Assembly (NCBI GenBank): GCA_045632485.1
Contig: JAZQWT010000080.1
Span: forward strand, 1 to 23,799
From: SIG575 sp045632485
GTDB lineage: Bacteria; Bacillota; Clostridia; Oscillospirales; Acutalibacteraceae
Direction of reading: 5' to 3'
Length of the DNA stretch: 23,799 nt
Shown here: positions 14,429 through 21,929 of the stretch, piece by piece
How positions within the stretch are numbered: the stretch's first letter is position 1
Layout: each line of letters opens with the position of its first letter
Program-made: the position numbers and the translations under genes
Notes under the pieces: generated by a model
The model's database searches: none
The model's input: the letters and a program-made list of their open reading frames with translations, nothing else
What the model was told of the DNA's origin: nothing

Positions 14429-14854
14429 TTATCCGAGTGCAACCATGCTGAAAACGAGTGCGAAGAGAGCAACTGTTTCGCAAAGACCGACAACTGTGAT
14501 GTACTGTGAGAAGCCTTTGCCTGTTTCTGCAAGGGCGTCTGCACCTGCAGCACCTGCTTTACCCTGATAAACAGCAGAGAGTGCCATTGCAAGGCCTGAT
14601 GCAATACCGAGACCCAAAAGGAATGCAGGGTCTGCAGTTGATGATTTCATCTGCTGCATAAGAAGGAAGCCGTAGATTGTCTGTGTAAGGGGAGCACCTG
14701 CAAAAACTGTAAGAATGAAAGGTGCTGCTTTATTGCTCATATAGCATTTTTTCCATGCACCGATTGATGCCTGACCTGCGATACCGATACCGATTGCAGA
14801 ACCGATTGCGGCAATACCCATTGTTAAAGCTGTTGCTAATAATCCTAAATTCAT
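14429..14854 (-). CDS. ntpK: V-type ATPase subunit K (c-ring proteolipid)
   Basis: The protein has 141 aa with four membrane helices in two related hairpins, the duplicated V-type proteolipid. It forms the rotating membrane ring that carries the coupling ion. The second hairpin keeps the ion-binding Glu126 (L-C-E-T-V-A-L), while the first has L-T-Q (56-58) where a carboxylate might be. Thr57, Gln58, Gln97 (in Y-Q-G-K-x-G-A-A-G) and Glu126 correspond to the Enterococcus hirae NtpK sodium ligands Thr64, Gln65, Gln110 and Glu139, so sodium coupling is likely. Gly-rich packing motifs (G-x-G-x-G) are visible in helix 1. AAGGAGA precedes the ATG. It lies 24 bases after subunit I and is the last gene of the operon. 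Confidence 0.92.
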   Translation of the reverse strand: MNLGLLATALTMGIAAIGSAIGIGIAGQASIGAWKKCYMSNKAAPFILTVFAGAPLTQTIYGFLLMQQMKSSTADPAFLLGLGIASGLAMALSAVYQGKAGAAGADALAETGKGFSQYITVVGLCETVALFALVFSMVALG

Positions 14855-14878
14855 AGTAATTCTCCTTATTAATTATTT

Positions 14879-16798
14879 TTATTCTTCAAACGGTTTGAAT
14901 TTGTGACCACTCCAGGACATATCAAGATGTGATGAGAATTCCAGAGTGTTAAGTCTGATTCCGTGAACGATAACGGAAAGGACATTGAGTATCATATTCA
15001 GTCCGTGTCCGAACACGAGAAGTATTATTGCAAGTATCATAAACATAAAGTTGCCGAGCAGGGGACCTGCAAGTTCATTTACTGTTGCGGAGATTGCCGC
15101 ACCTGCAAGACCTACAGCCCAGAGTCGTATATATGAAACTATGTCAGAGAAGACATTTACAACGCCCAGAAGCACAGAAACGATGTTTTTGAGACTTTCG
15201 AGAATTGATTTTACGATGCTTCCCTCATAGTTTGAGAATACGAAACTCATAACAAAACCTGCTATAACCATAATGAGAGCGACTGTTCCTACGGGAATTC
15301 CTCCAAGCACAAGGCTGAACGGGAATACCTGAGCATTTACAACGAAACTGAGCACCACATAGAAGATGCCTGTAAGTTGCAGAATTGAACCGATGTCACC
15401 AAGAATTTTGATTGACTTTCTGTTTCTTGCAGCAACCTTGATATGTGCTACTGTAAGCTGGATAAGAGCAAGTGAGAAGCAGAAAATCTGCAGATTCTGT
15501 GCTGTTGTAAGACCATATTTACCATTTGTCCAGAACGGATACCATATTTTGTCGGTATAGACATTGGAAATAACGGGAATTGACAATTTCTGAAGCCATA
15601 CGGGCAACTGTTCAGCCGGAAGACCAAACCAGGTGCAGGTAAGTGTACCCCAGAGAATTGTGGATAAACCGAAAAGTCCTATAAGCAGGAAAGCAGGGGA
15701 TACTTCTTTCTTTGATATTACTGATTTACCGATCAGAAGTCCCGTTACTGCACATATGAACAGACCGTATCCACCGTCGCCGAAAATAATTCCGAAGAAG
15801 ACGAGGATAAATGCTAAAAACCAACCTGAAATGTCGTATTCAAAATATCCCGGTACAGTTCCGAGGAAATCAGTAAGCGGATAAATAAGACTGACAAACT
15901 TATTGTTTTTCAGCTTTGTGGGAACATTGTCTTCTTCTGTAGGCTCTTCAACGAGAAGTCCCCATGAATTTTCTCTTGCGGTATTTTTAAGGTTTTCAAG
16001 GTTTTCTTCTTCTACATAGCCTGTGAAGTAGGCAACAGAAACGTTACTTTTTTCAGCATCGGACAGCTTTTCGTCTGCCATACCTGTTGCATAAACTTCA
16101 AATTCTATTTCTTTTTCACAAGCCTTGAGTGCTTGTTTAATACTATCGCTGTAACTTGCAAAGAAAGAAACGTTTTCAGTAATTTCGTTTATGCGTTTTA
16201 TTGAATTCTCTGTTTTCTGCCTGATTTCCGATGTGGAAATGGAGGGCATTTCAAGCTTGTAGCTTCGCAATGAATCGACAGCCTCTTCTTCACCGTCGGC
16301 ACCTGTTTTTACAAGCAGGAATTTAACGGAATTTTTTGTTTTCTCAAGAGCGATTGTTTTTACGCTTTCGCCAAGATTTTCGTATTCATTTTTTGATATT
16401 TCATAAAGTGAAACATCAATGCCTTTTTCAGCTAATTCCTGAAGCTTTGCGGGGTCAATTTCTCCCCAGGATGAAAGGCGGTCAAGCTCTGCCGTGAGAG
16501 TAAGTTTTTCTGCATTGAGAAGCTTTTTTTCTTCTTCGAGAGCGTTGACTTCTTCTGCTATTGAAATTGCTTTCTGTATATCGGCTTTTTCCTGTCGGAT
16601 TTTTTTGTTTTTCTTTTCCGATACACTGAAAAGTGCACTTTCTAAAAGTAAAACTCTTTCTTTTAATTCTTCAAGTTTTTTACCTGAGCCTTCAACAGAT
16701 TCAAGGTGAAGAATTCCCAGCTTACGGAGCTTTTTCAGCGTTTCTGATTTTTTATCTCCCATAATGATGAGAGAAACTTTTTTCATAGGCACTATCAT
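14879..16798 (-). CDS. ntpI: V-type ATPase subunit I (a-subunit, stator and ion path)
   Basis: The protein has 639 aa. The cytoplasmic N-terminal half (about 1-325) contains long coiled-coil stretches that bind the peripheral stalks. The C-terminal half has seven or eight membrane helices forming the ion half-channels next to the c-ring. The essential arginine is seen in S-Y-I-R-L-W-A-V-G-L-A (Arg558). The sequence G-D-x-G-Y-G-L before it is also typical of the family. The ATG overlaps the subunit D stop by 4 bp (ATGA), with GGAGGTG 8 bases upstream, so the two are translationally coupled. A second ATG four codons in is possible but less well placed. Confidence 0.93.
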   Translation of the reverse strand: MIVPMKKVSLIIMGDKKSETLKKLRKLGILHLESVEGSGKKLEELKERVLLLESALFSVSEKKNKKIRQEKADIQKAISIAEEVNALEEEKKLLNAEKLTLTAELDRLSSWGEIDPAKLQELAEKGIDVSLYEISKNEYENLGESVKTIALEKTKNSVKFLLVKTGADGEEEAVDSLRSYKLEMPSISTSEIRQKTENSIKRINEITENVSFFASYSDSIKQALKACEKEIEFEVYATGMADEKLSDAEKSNVSVAYFTGYVEEENLENLKNTARENSWGLLVEEPTEEDNVPTKLKNNKFVSLIYPLTDFLGTVPGYFEYDISGWFLAFILVFFGIIFGDGGYGLFICAVTGLLIGKSVISKKEVSPAFLLIGLFGLSTILWGTLTCTWFGLPAEQLPVWLQKLSIPVISNVYTDKIWYPFWTNGKYGLTTAQNLQIFCFSLALIQLTVAHIKVAARNRKSIKILGDIGSILQLTGIFYVVLSFVVNAQVFPFSLVLGGIPVGTVALIMVIAGFVMSFVFSNYEGSIVKSILESLKNIVSVLLGVVNVFSDIVSYIRLWAVGLAGAAISATVNELAGPLLGNFMFMILAIILLVFGHGLNMILNVLSVIVHGIRLNTLEFSSHLDMSWSGHKFKPFEE

Positions 16799-17427
16799 AA
16801 CGAGTACACCTCCGTTTCCGAAGACATTTCGTTTCTTAATGCTATTTTGCGTTTTGAAATTTTTGAACGGACAACGGCACTTACCTGCTGGTCCGCCATA
16901 TAAATTGAAATCTTTTTGATGTTTTCCTCTGTTTCGGGGATTTTTACCTTTTCAAACAGGTTAACTCTCTGTGAGGTTGCACGAAGTTCCTCTTCGAGAA
17001 GTCTTACCTGCTCATCTAACACTTCTGCTTCAAGGTCAAGACTCATCGCTTTTTCCATATGGTTTGCGGCTATATCAACCCAGAGGGGAGTTTCGTATAA
17101 ATCATAGTCTTTACGGGTAAAATCTGCACCTTCATATACGGGAATGGTAACGCCTGCGATATTGCCGTAACCCTTACGGATGTTGCTTACGGAGATTGCA
17201 TCGTCAGGGAAAGCATCTGTTTCGCTAAAAACGGCAATCCAGGAGCTGAACCCTTTTTCAAGGTTTTTTCTTTCCTTTCTTACCGCTTCGGCTTTTGCTT
17301 CAATGGTGCGGATTTCAGCCTGAAGCTGTTGCTTTTTAAGTGTCAGAGTAGGCAAATATCTCCGATACATTTTAAGGGCATCCTTCTGTATCTTCAACTC
17401 ATTTTTAGTCAGTTTGATTTTTGCCAC
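16795..17427 (-). CDS. ntpD: V-type ATPase subunit D (central rotor stalk)
   Basis: The protein has 210 aa and is mostly helical, with two long helices at the N- and C-terminal ends that form the rotor coiled coil inside the A3B3 head. The N-terminal pattern (K-x-x-L-x-x-x-K-x-x-L-x-x-y-x-R-Y-L-P-T-L-x-L-K-K-Q-Q-L) is typical of the subunit. The gene starts with GTG; AAGGAGG (17440-17434) lies 6 bases upstream and overlaps the stop codon of subunit B. No gene for the partner rotor subunit F is found anywhere in the operon. Confidence 0.92.
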   Translation of the reverse strand: MAKIKLTKNELKIQKDALKMYRRYLPTLTLKKQQLQAEIRTIEAKAEAVRKERKNLEKGFSSWIAVFSETDAFPDDAISVSNIRKGYGNIAGVTIPVYEGADFTRKDYDLYETPLWVDIAANHMEKAMSLDLEAEVLDEQVRLLEEELRATSQRVNLFEKVKIPETEENIKKISIYMADQQVSAVVRSKISKRKIALRNEMSSETEVYSL

Positions 17428-17438
17428 TTTAATCCTCC

Positions 17439-18734
17439 TTACTTAACTTTCCAGAATTCGTCTGTAAGGTCGGATTTAATTCCTGTTTCATCCTTTTCGA
17501 AACATTCTGCAAGGATTTCCCAGCCAAGGTCAAGTGCTTCTTCGAGTGTAAGGTTAACAGACAAATCCATAAGTCTGTTTTCAAAAAGCTGACCGTATTT
17601 GAGAAGCTTTTCGTCCCAGCGGTTCATTGAGAAGCCCATATTTTTCTTCTCAAGAGTTTCTTTATAGGATGAATACAATCTTATCATAGAGTCCATAAGG
17701 ATACGATGGTCCTTACGTGTTTTGCTGTTGACATTCTGTTTAAGACGTGAGAGTGAACCGAAGGGTTCGATTCTTCCGCCTTTGAGATAATACTGACCTT
17801 CTGTGATGTAGCCTGTGTTATCCGGTACGGGGTGAGTTACGTCGTCACCCGGCATTGTTGTAACGGCAAGAACTGTAACTGAGCCTGAATCGTTAAAGTC
17901 AACAGCTTTTTCGTAACGGGATGCAAGCTGTGAATAAAGGTCACCGGGATAGCCTCGGTTTGAGGGAACCTGTTCCTGAGTGATGGCGATTTCTTTCATT
18001 GCATCTGCAAAGTTTGTCATATCTGTGAGAAGCACAAGCACGTCTTTGTCCTGCAAAGCGAACTGCTCTGCAACTGCAAGTGCCATATCGGGAATCATCA
18101 TACATTCAACAGTGGGGTCTGATGCTGTGTGAATGAACATAACGGTTTTGCTTAAAGCACCGCCATTTGAAAGTTCTTCTTTAAAATAAAGGAAGTCGTC
18201 ATATTTAAGACCCATACCGCCAAGAACGATTACGTCTGCTTCAGCCTGCAGGGCAATTCTTGCAAGAAGCTGGTTGTAAGGTTCACCTGAAATTGAGAAT
18301 ATGGGAAGTTTCTGCGAAACAACAAGGGTATTGAACATATCAATCATCGGAATGTTTGTTCTCATCATTCTGTTTGCAAGAATACGCTTTGTGGGATTGA
18401 CTGAAGGTCCGCCGATAGGCTTCATATTATCTGTAAGTGCAGGACCTTTATCTCTCGGCTCGCCTGAACCGTTGAAGATTCTGCCGAGTAAGTCTTCGCT
18501 GAATGAAACACGCATTTCGTGTCCGAGAAAACGGACTTCGTCACCTGTCGAAACACCCTGACCGCCTGCAAAAACCTGAAGAGAAACAAGGTCGCCGTCG
18601 ATTTTATTTACTTCTGCAAGTGATTTACCGAAGCGGGTATTTATCTGAGCAAGTTCGTGGTATCTGACACCCTCTGCTCTTACTGTGATAACGTTACCTG
18701 TGATGGATTCGATTCTGTTAAATACTTTGTTCAT
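17439..18734 (-). CDS. ntpB: V-type ATPase subunit B (regulatory nucleotide-binding subunit)
   Basis: The protein has 431 aa, slightly shorter than the usual 455-465. It alternates with subunit A in the A3B3 head and lacks a working P-loop, as expected for B. Visible marks are the beta-barrel N-terminus, G-P-S-V-N-P (in place of the P-loop region), and the nucleotide-interface segment P-S-N-R-G-Y-P-G-D-L-Y-S-Q-L-A-S-R-Y-E. The ATG at 18734 has AAGGTGG nine bases before it. An earlier in-frame GTG at 18740 would overlap the subunit A stop but sits too close to that site. It is tightly packed between subunits A and D. Confidence 0.93.
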   Translation of the reverse strand: MNKVFNRIESITGNVITVRAEGVRYHELAQINTRFGKSLAEVNKIDGDLVSLQVFAGGQGVSTGDEVRFLGHEMRVSFSEDLLGRIFNGSGEPRDKGPALTDNMKPIGGPSVNPTKRILANRMMRTNIPMIDMFNTLVVSQKLPIFSISGEPYNQLLARIALQAEADVIVLGGMGLKYDDFLYFKEELSNGGALSKTVMFIHTASDPTVECMMIPDMALAVAEQFALQDKDVLVLLTDMTNFADAMKEIAITQEQVPSNRGYPGDLYSQLASRYEKAVDFNDSGSVTVLAVTTMPGDDVTHPVPDNTGYITEGQYYLKGGRIEPFGSLSRLKQNVNSKTRKDHRILMDSMIRLYSSYKETLEKKNMGFSMNRWDEKLLKYGQLFENRLMDLSVNLTLEEALDLGWEILAECFEKDETGIKSDLTDEFWKVK

Positions 18735-18736
18735 TT

Positions 18737-20506
18737 TCACTCACCACCTTTTAATAAAAGACCGGCATCCTGATTGATAACTCCCTGTCTTTCTGCATAA
18801 AGAGCATCAATTTCTTTTTCAGCCTTTGCGAAAGCTTCGCTTTCAAATTCTGTATAGTTCCAGTCAATGAACTTCTGACGAAGACGGTTGAAGAAGCTTC
18901 GTGCATCGTCCTTACTGTCGAGAGAATATTCACTGCCGAGTAAACGAACAAGTTTATCTGTAACGTAACGCTGACGTGCTGTTGTGCAGTTTGCTTCAAT
19001 AGGGTCGAATGAGTTCTGCTGGAGATAAACCGAATCAAGCATTTCAGCTTTGAGATAGATAACATAGTCTGTAATCGTTGTACCTTCTTCGCCTACAACC
19101 TTCATCATTGAGCCGATTTCATCACCGTGGAGAAGGATGTTTTTCAGGTAAGAAGATTTTGCGGAGTCTGTTACCGTGTTATATTTTGACCAGGAAATAA
19201 GGGGGTCGATTGCAGGATATTTTCTGGCATCTGAACGCTCACGTGAAAGTCCGTGGAATGCACCTACAACCTTGAGGGTTGCCTGAGTGACAGGTTCTTC
19301 AAAGTTACCGCCTGCAGGGGAAACTGTACCGCCTATTGTAACGGAGCCACGGCTTCCGTCAGGAAGAAGTACATAACCTGCTCTTTCATAGAAAGCTGCA
19401 ATGTATGACTCAAGATATGCGGGGAAGGCTTCTTCACCGGGGATTTCTTCAAGTCGTCCTGACATTTCACGGAGTGCCTGTGCCCAACGTGAGGTAGAGT
19501 CAGCAAGCATTAAAACGTTGAGACCCATTTGTCTGTAATATTCCGCAAGTGTTACTGCTGTGTAAACTGATGCTTCTCGGGAAGCAACAGGCATTGATGA
19601 GGTATTACATACGATAATAGTTCTTTCCATAAGTGAACGGCCTGTTCTGGGGTCGGTAAGTTCAGGGAATTCAGTAATAGTTTCAACAACTTCACCTGCA
19701 CGTTCACCGCATGCAGCGATGATAACGATGTCAACATCTGCATATTTTGAAGTTGTGTGCTGCAAAACTGTTTTACCTGCACCGAAAGGACCCGGTGTGC
19801 AGTAAGTTCCGCCCTTTGCAACGGGGAAGAAAGAGTCGATAAGACGAACCTTTGTTTCCATTGTTTCTGTGGGGGCAAGTCTTTCTGTGTAGCATTTTAC
19901 CGCACGTTTTACAGGCCATCTGAAAGCCATTGAAACAGGAGTTTCTCTGCCTCTTTCATCAGAAAGAACTGCAACTGTTTCGTTTACTGTATATTCGCCT
20001 TTATCTGCAATTGATTTGAGGGTGTAGTTGCCAAGCAGATAGAAGGGTACAAAAATTTTATGTGTAAAAGGACCTTCGGGGACTGTACCTAAATATTCAC
20101 CTGCACGCAGGGTGTCGCCCACCTTTGCTGTGGGAGTAAATTCCCATTTCTTTTCAGCATCAAGTCCATCTGCGTAAATTCCTCTTTCAAGGAACCAGCC
20201 TGCCTGCTCTGCTAAAATGGGCAGAGGATTCTGAAGTCCGTCATAAATCTGTCCCAGAAGTCCGGGCCCTAAATGAGCAGAGAGCATTTCGCCTGTGAAT
20301 TCAACATTGTCACCGCATTTTATGCCGCCTGTCATTTCGTAAACCTGAATCTGTGCGATGTCACCTTTTATACGGATAACTTCGCTTTTGAGTTTTGTAT
20401 CGTCAACGTTAACGTAGCAGATTTCATTCATTGAAACGTTGCCTTCGAACCTTACTGACACAAGGTTGCCGTTAACGCTTACCACTTTGCCTTTGTTTTC
20501 GGTCAT
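18737..20506 (-). CDS. ntpA: V-type ATPase catalytic subunit A
   Basis: The protein has 589 aa, the normal length. The P-loop is G-P-F-G-A-G-K-T (239-246), with Ala where most archaeal and eukaryotic enzymes have Cys, and the catalytic Glu268 lies in C-G-E-R-A-G-E. The bulge domain that distinguishes V/A-type from F-type subunits occupies roughly 115-190. S-S-M-P-V-A-S-R-E-A-S and D-S-T-S-R-W-A-Q-A-L-R-E-M-S-G-R-L-E (in parts) are also visible. The G-E-R-A-G-E wording resembles chlamydial and spirochaetal enzymes more than the G-E-R-G-N-E of Enterococcus. The ATG overlaps the preceding stop by 4 bp, with GGAGG upstream. Direction (ATP hydrolysis or synthesis) cannot be told from sequence. Confidence 0.95.
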   Translation of the reverse strand: MTENKGKVVSVNGNLVSVRFEGNVSMNEICYVNVDDTKLKSEVIRIKGDIAQIQVYEMTGGIKCGDNVEFTGEMLSAHLGPGLLGQIYDGLQNPLPILAEQAGWFLERGIYADGLDAEKKWEFTPTAKVGDTLRAGEYLGTVPEGPFTHKIFVPFYLLGNYTLKSIADKGEYTVNETVAVLSDERGRETPVSMAFRWPVKRAVKCYTERLAPTETMETKVRLIDSFFPVAKGGTYCTPGPFGAGKTVLQHTTSKYADVDIVIIAACGERAGEVVETITEFPELTDPRTGRSLMERTIIVCNTSSMPVASREASVYTAVTLAEYYRQMGLNVLMLADSTSRWAQALREMSGRLEEIPGEEAFPAYLESYIAAFYERAGYVLLPDGSRGSVTIGGTVSPAGGNFEEPVTQATLKVVGAFHGLSRERSDARKYPAIDPLISWSKYNTVTDSAKSSYLKNILLHGDEIGSMMKVVGEEGTTITDYVIYLKAEMLDSVYLQQNSFDPIEANCTTARQRYVTDKLVRLLGSEYSLDSKDDARSFFNRLRQKFIDWNYTEFESEAFAKAEKEIDALYAERQGVINQDAGLLLKGGE

Positions 20507-21060
20507 TGTATAACCTCCGATCTGTCTTTGTTCATAATGGAGTTATAGATATTTCTGTATGCGTCTTCGCCGCTTTCTGTATCGAATTTTCTTATGCGTT
20601 CAATAAGCTTTAACTTCAGCCCGTAATAGAAAATAAATTCTTCTGAAAATGAATCCATAGGTCTGAGTGTTTCAAGAAAATCGAGACGGTAGCGGTTAAG
20701 AAAAGTTTCCGCTTCCATAGGACTTTCGATTTCAACTGCAGTACGTGCAGTCTGAACAAGTTCTGCAGGGAAAGACTGGATTTCTACGTTTAATTGCTTT
20801 TTAAGCTTGTCTGCACGGAATTTTGCAAGAGCCAGACGGAGTTTTTTTTCTCCTTCATTCCAGTTCTCAATCAGAGCAGACGGTGATTTTTCAGAGTTTC
20901 TCGACGGCATAAGAGTTAATGTTTCCAGTATATTCTGAGCCTTCTTGCCGAGAAAACGCTGACAAAGTTCCCTGAATCGCTCTTCTGTAATGGGCAGAGG
21001 AGTATTCTCGGAAATGCCGTCAAGTGACGGTAACTGAGATATCAGATAATATTCTGCCAT
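20503..21060 (-). CDS. DUF2764-like protein in the position of V-ATPase subunit C
   Basis: The protein has 185 aa, mostly helical, beginning M-A-E-Y-Y-L-I-S-Q-L-P-S-L, which resembles the start of DUF2764 proteins (Y-Y-x-L-v-x-s-L-P-x-L). In Chlamydia and Borrelia a protein of unknown function occupies the same place between subunits E and A, and the canonical C and F genes are absent there too. It is about half the length of subunit C (d, about 330 aa), which links the c-ring to the rotor; whether it does that job is unknown. It starts 2 bases after subunit E ends and overlaps the start of subunit A by 4 bp, so it is made in step with the ATPase. Assignment is from context and N-terminal wording, not a profile search. 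Confidence 0.72.
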   Translation of the reverse strand: MAEYYLISQLPSLDGISENTPLPITEERFRELCQRFLGKKAQNILETLTLMPSRNSEKSPSALIENWNEGEKKLRLALAKFRADKLKKQLNVEIQSFPAELVQTARTAVEIESPMEAETFLNRYRLDFLETLRPMDSFSEEFIFYYGLKLKLIERIRKFDTESGEDAYRNIYNSIMNKDRSEVIQ

Positions 21061-21062
21061 AA

Positions 21063-21671
21063 TTATTCAGCCTCTTTCAGAAGTGCAGTAACTCTGGGGC
21101 TGAGATAGTTTGAAAGCATATCTGTAACAGCCTCAGCGGAATAATCGTAATAAACGGTTCCGTTATCTGTTGCGATGCGGAATCCGCCGTCGAAATTATC
21201 GTTAGCCTTGAGAGTAACGCCGTTCATCATTTTTGATTTAAGCTCAGCAAGTAATGCTTCTTCCAGCTTGTTCAGGTCTGTACTGTTAAGAATAACAGAT
21301 ACATCCTCTGCATCGGGCTTGCTTGCCCAGCATTCAACCATATTGATGATAAGTTTTTTGAGGTCGTCAGATGAATAAACTGCGTTTACGTTCTGAGCTA
21401 CGAGAGATTTCAGCTCTCTTGTAACGCTCTCTCTGAAAGAAATGAGAAGGTTACGGCCTGCCTGACGGATAGCATCTTCGCCTGATTTTACGACTTTATC
21501 ATTTTCGCTTTTAGCAGTGGCGATAATTTTATCTGCCTGTGCTTTTGCATCAGCGATGATTTTGTCAGCCTCAGTTTTTGCAGAAGCGAGTATTGCTTCT
21601 GCCTGATTTTCTGCTGCCTGGACACCATCTTTTTTGATCTGGTCAATAAGCTCCTGAAGTTGTATTTCCAT
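21063..21671 (-). CDS. ntpE: V-type ATPase subunit E (peripheral stalk)
   Basis: The protein has 202 aa. The N-terminal half (about 1-75) is a long Ala/Lys/Asp/Glu-rich helix with an 11-residue rhythm (A-D-K-I-I-A-D-A-K and A-D-K-I-I-A-T-A-K), the right-handed coiled coil typical of stalk subunits E and G. The C-terminal half (about 95-202) is a mixed alpha/beta domain that caps the A3B3 head; G-G-F-R-I-A near 167 is a usual family signature. No separate G/H stalk gene is seen in the operon. It is the first gene of the operon, with AAGGAGA before the ATG and a leader of about 120 bases. Confidence 0.88.
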   Translation of the reverse strand: MEIQLQELIDQIKKDGVQAAENQAEAILASAKTEADKIIADAKAQADKIIATAKSENDKVVKSGEDAIRQAGRNLLISFRESVTRELKSLVAQNVNAVYSSDDLKKLIINMVECWASKPDAEDVSVILNSTDLNKLEEALLAELKSKMMNGVTLKANDNFDGGFRIATDNGTVYYDYSAEAVTDMLSNYLSPRVTALLKEAE

Positions 21672-21709
21672 TATACAGTCTCCTTTTCAGTTTGTTCTGA
21701 AATAACAGT

Positions 21710-21773
21710 TTTTGTGTTTTTGCAAAAAAAAACACAAAAGGACCAACATCCTCTTCAGTCAGCTGGTTCCTTT
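21710..21773 (-). promoter_or_regulatory. Candidate attenuator in the V-ATPase leader
   Basis: On the minus strand, about 20 bases after the predicted transcription start, AAAGGAACCA (21773-21764) can pair with TGGTCCTTT (21745-21737) with one bulged A. It is followed by a T-rich tract, a terminator-like structure inside the leader. A second perfect 12-bp stem, TTTTGTGTTTTT (21739-21728) with AAAAACACAAAA (21721-21710), uses the same T-tract and shares three bases with the first stem, so the two compete. This is the layout of an attenuator. No known riboswitch class or leader peptide was recognised. Confidence 0.5.
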
Positions 21774-21800
21774 AAATACATAATTATTTTATTGAAAGAT

Positions 21801-21830
21801 ATTATACAACACTTGCTGTTTTTGTGTCAA
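21801..21830 (-). promoter_or_regulatory. Consensus promoter of the V-ATPase operon
   Basis: On the minus strand, a perfect TTGACA (21830-21825) and a perfect TATAAT (21806-21801) are 18 bp apart. Transcription should begin near 21794, leaving a leader of about 120 bases before subunit E. Its closeness to consensus fits high expression of an energy-metabolism operon. Confidence 0.85.
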
Positions 21831-21870
21831 GTCTTATAGTATTTTTTACAGTTATATTTTTACATATTCA

Positions 21871-21899
21871 TTGACTTTATGAAATAAAAATGATACTCT
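21871..21899 (+). promoter_or_regulatory. Predicted promoter of the secreted hydrolase gene
   Basis: TTGACT (21871-21876) and TACTCT (21894-21899) are 17 bp apart. TGA before the second hexamer gives an extended -10, which offsets its weak match. Transcription would start about 25 bases before the ATG at 21930. Confidence 0.45.
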
Positions 21900-21929
21900 T
21901 ATGGTAAAGAAAATCAGGAGGATGAAGTT

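Noticed and set aside
21845..21876. TTTACA, TTTACA, TTGACT upstream of the secreted hydrolase as another PhoP-type array
   Set aside because: The starts are 14 and 12 bp apart, not one helical turn, and the last element is better explained as a -35.
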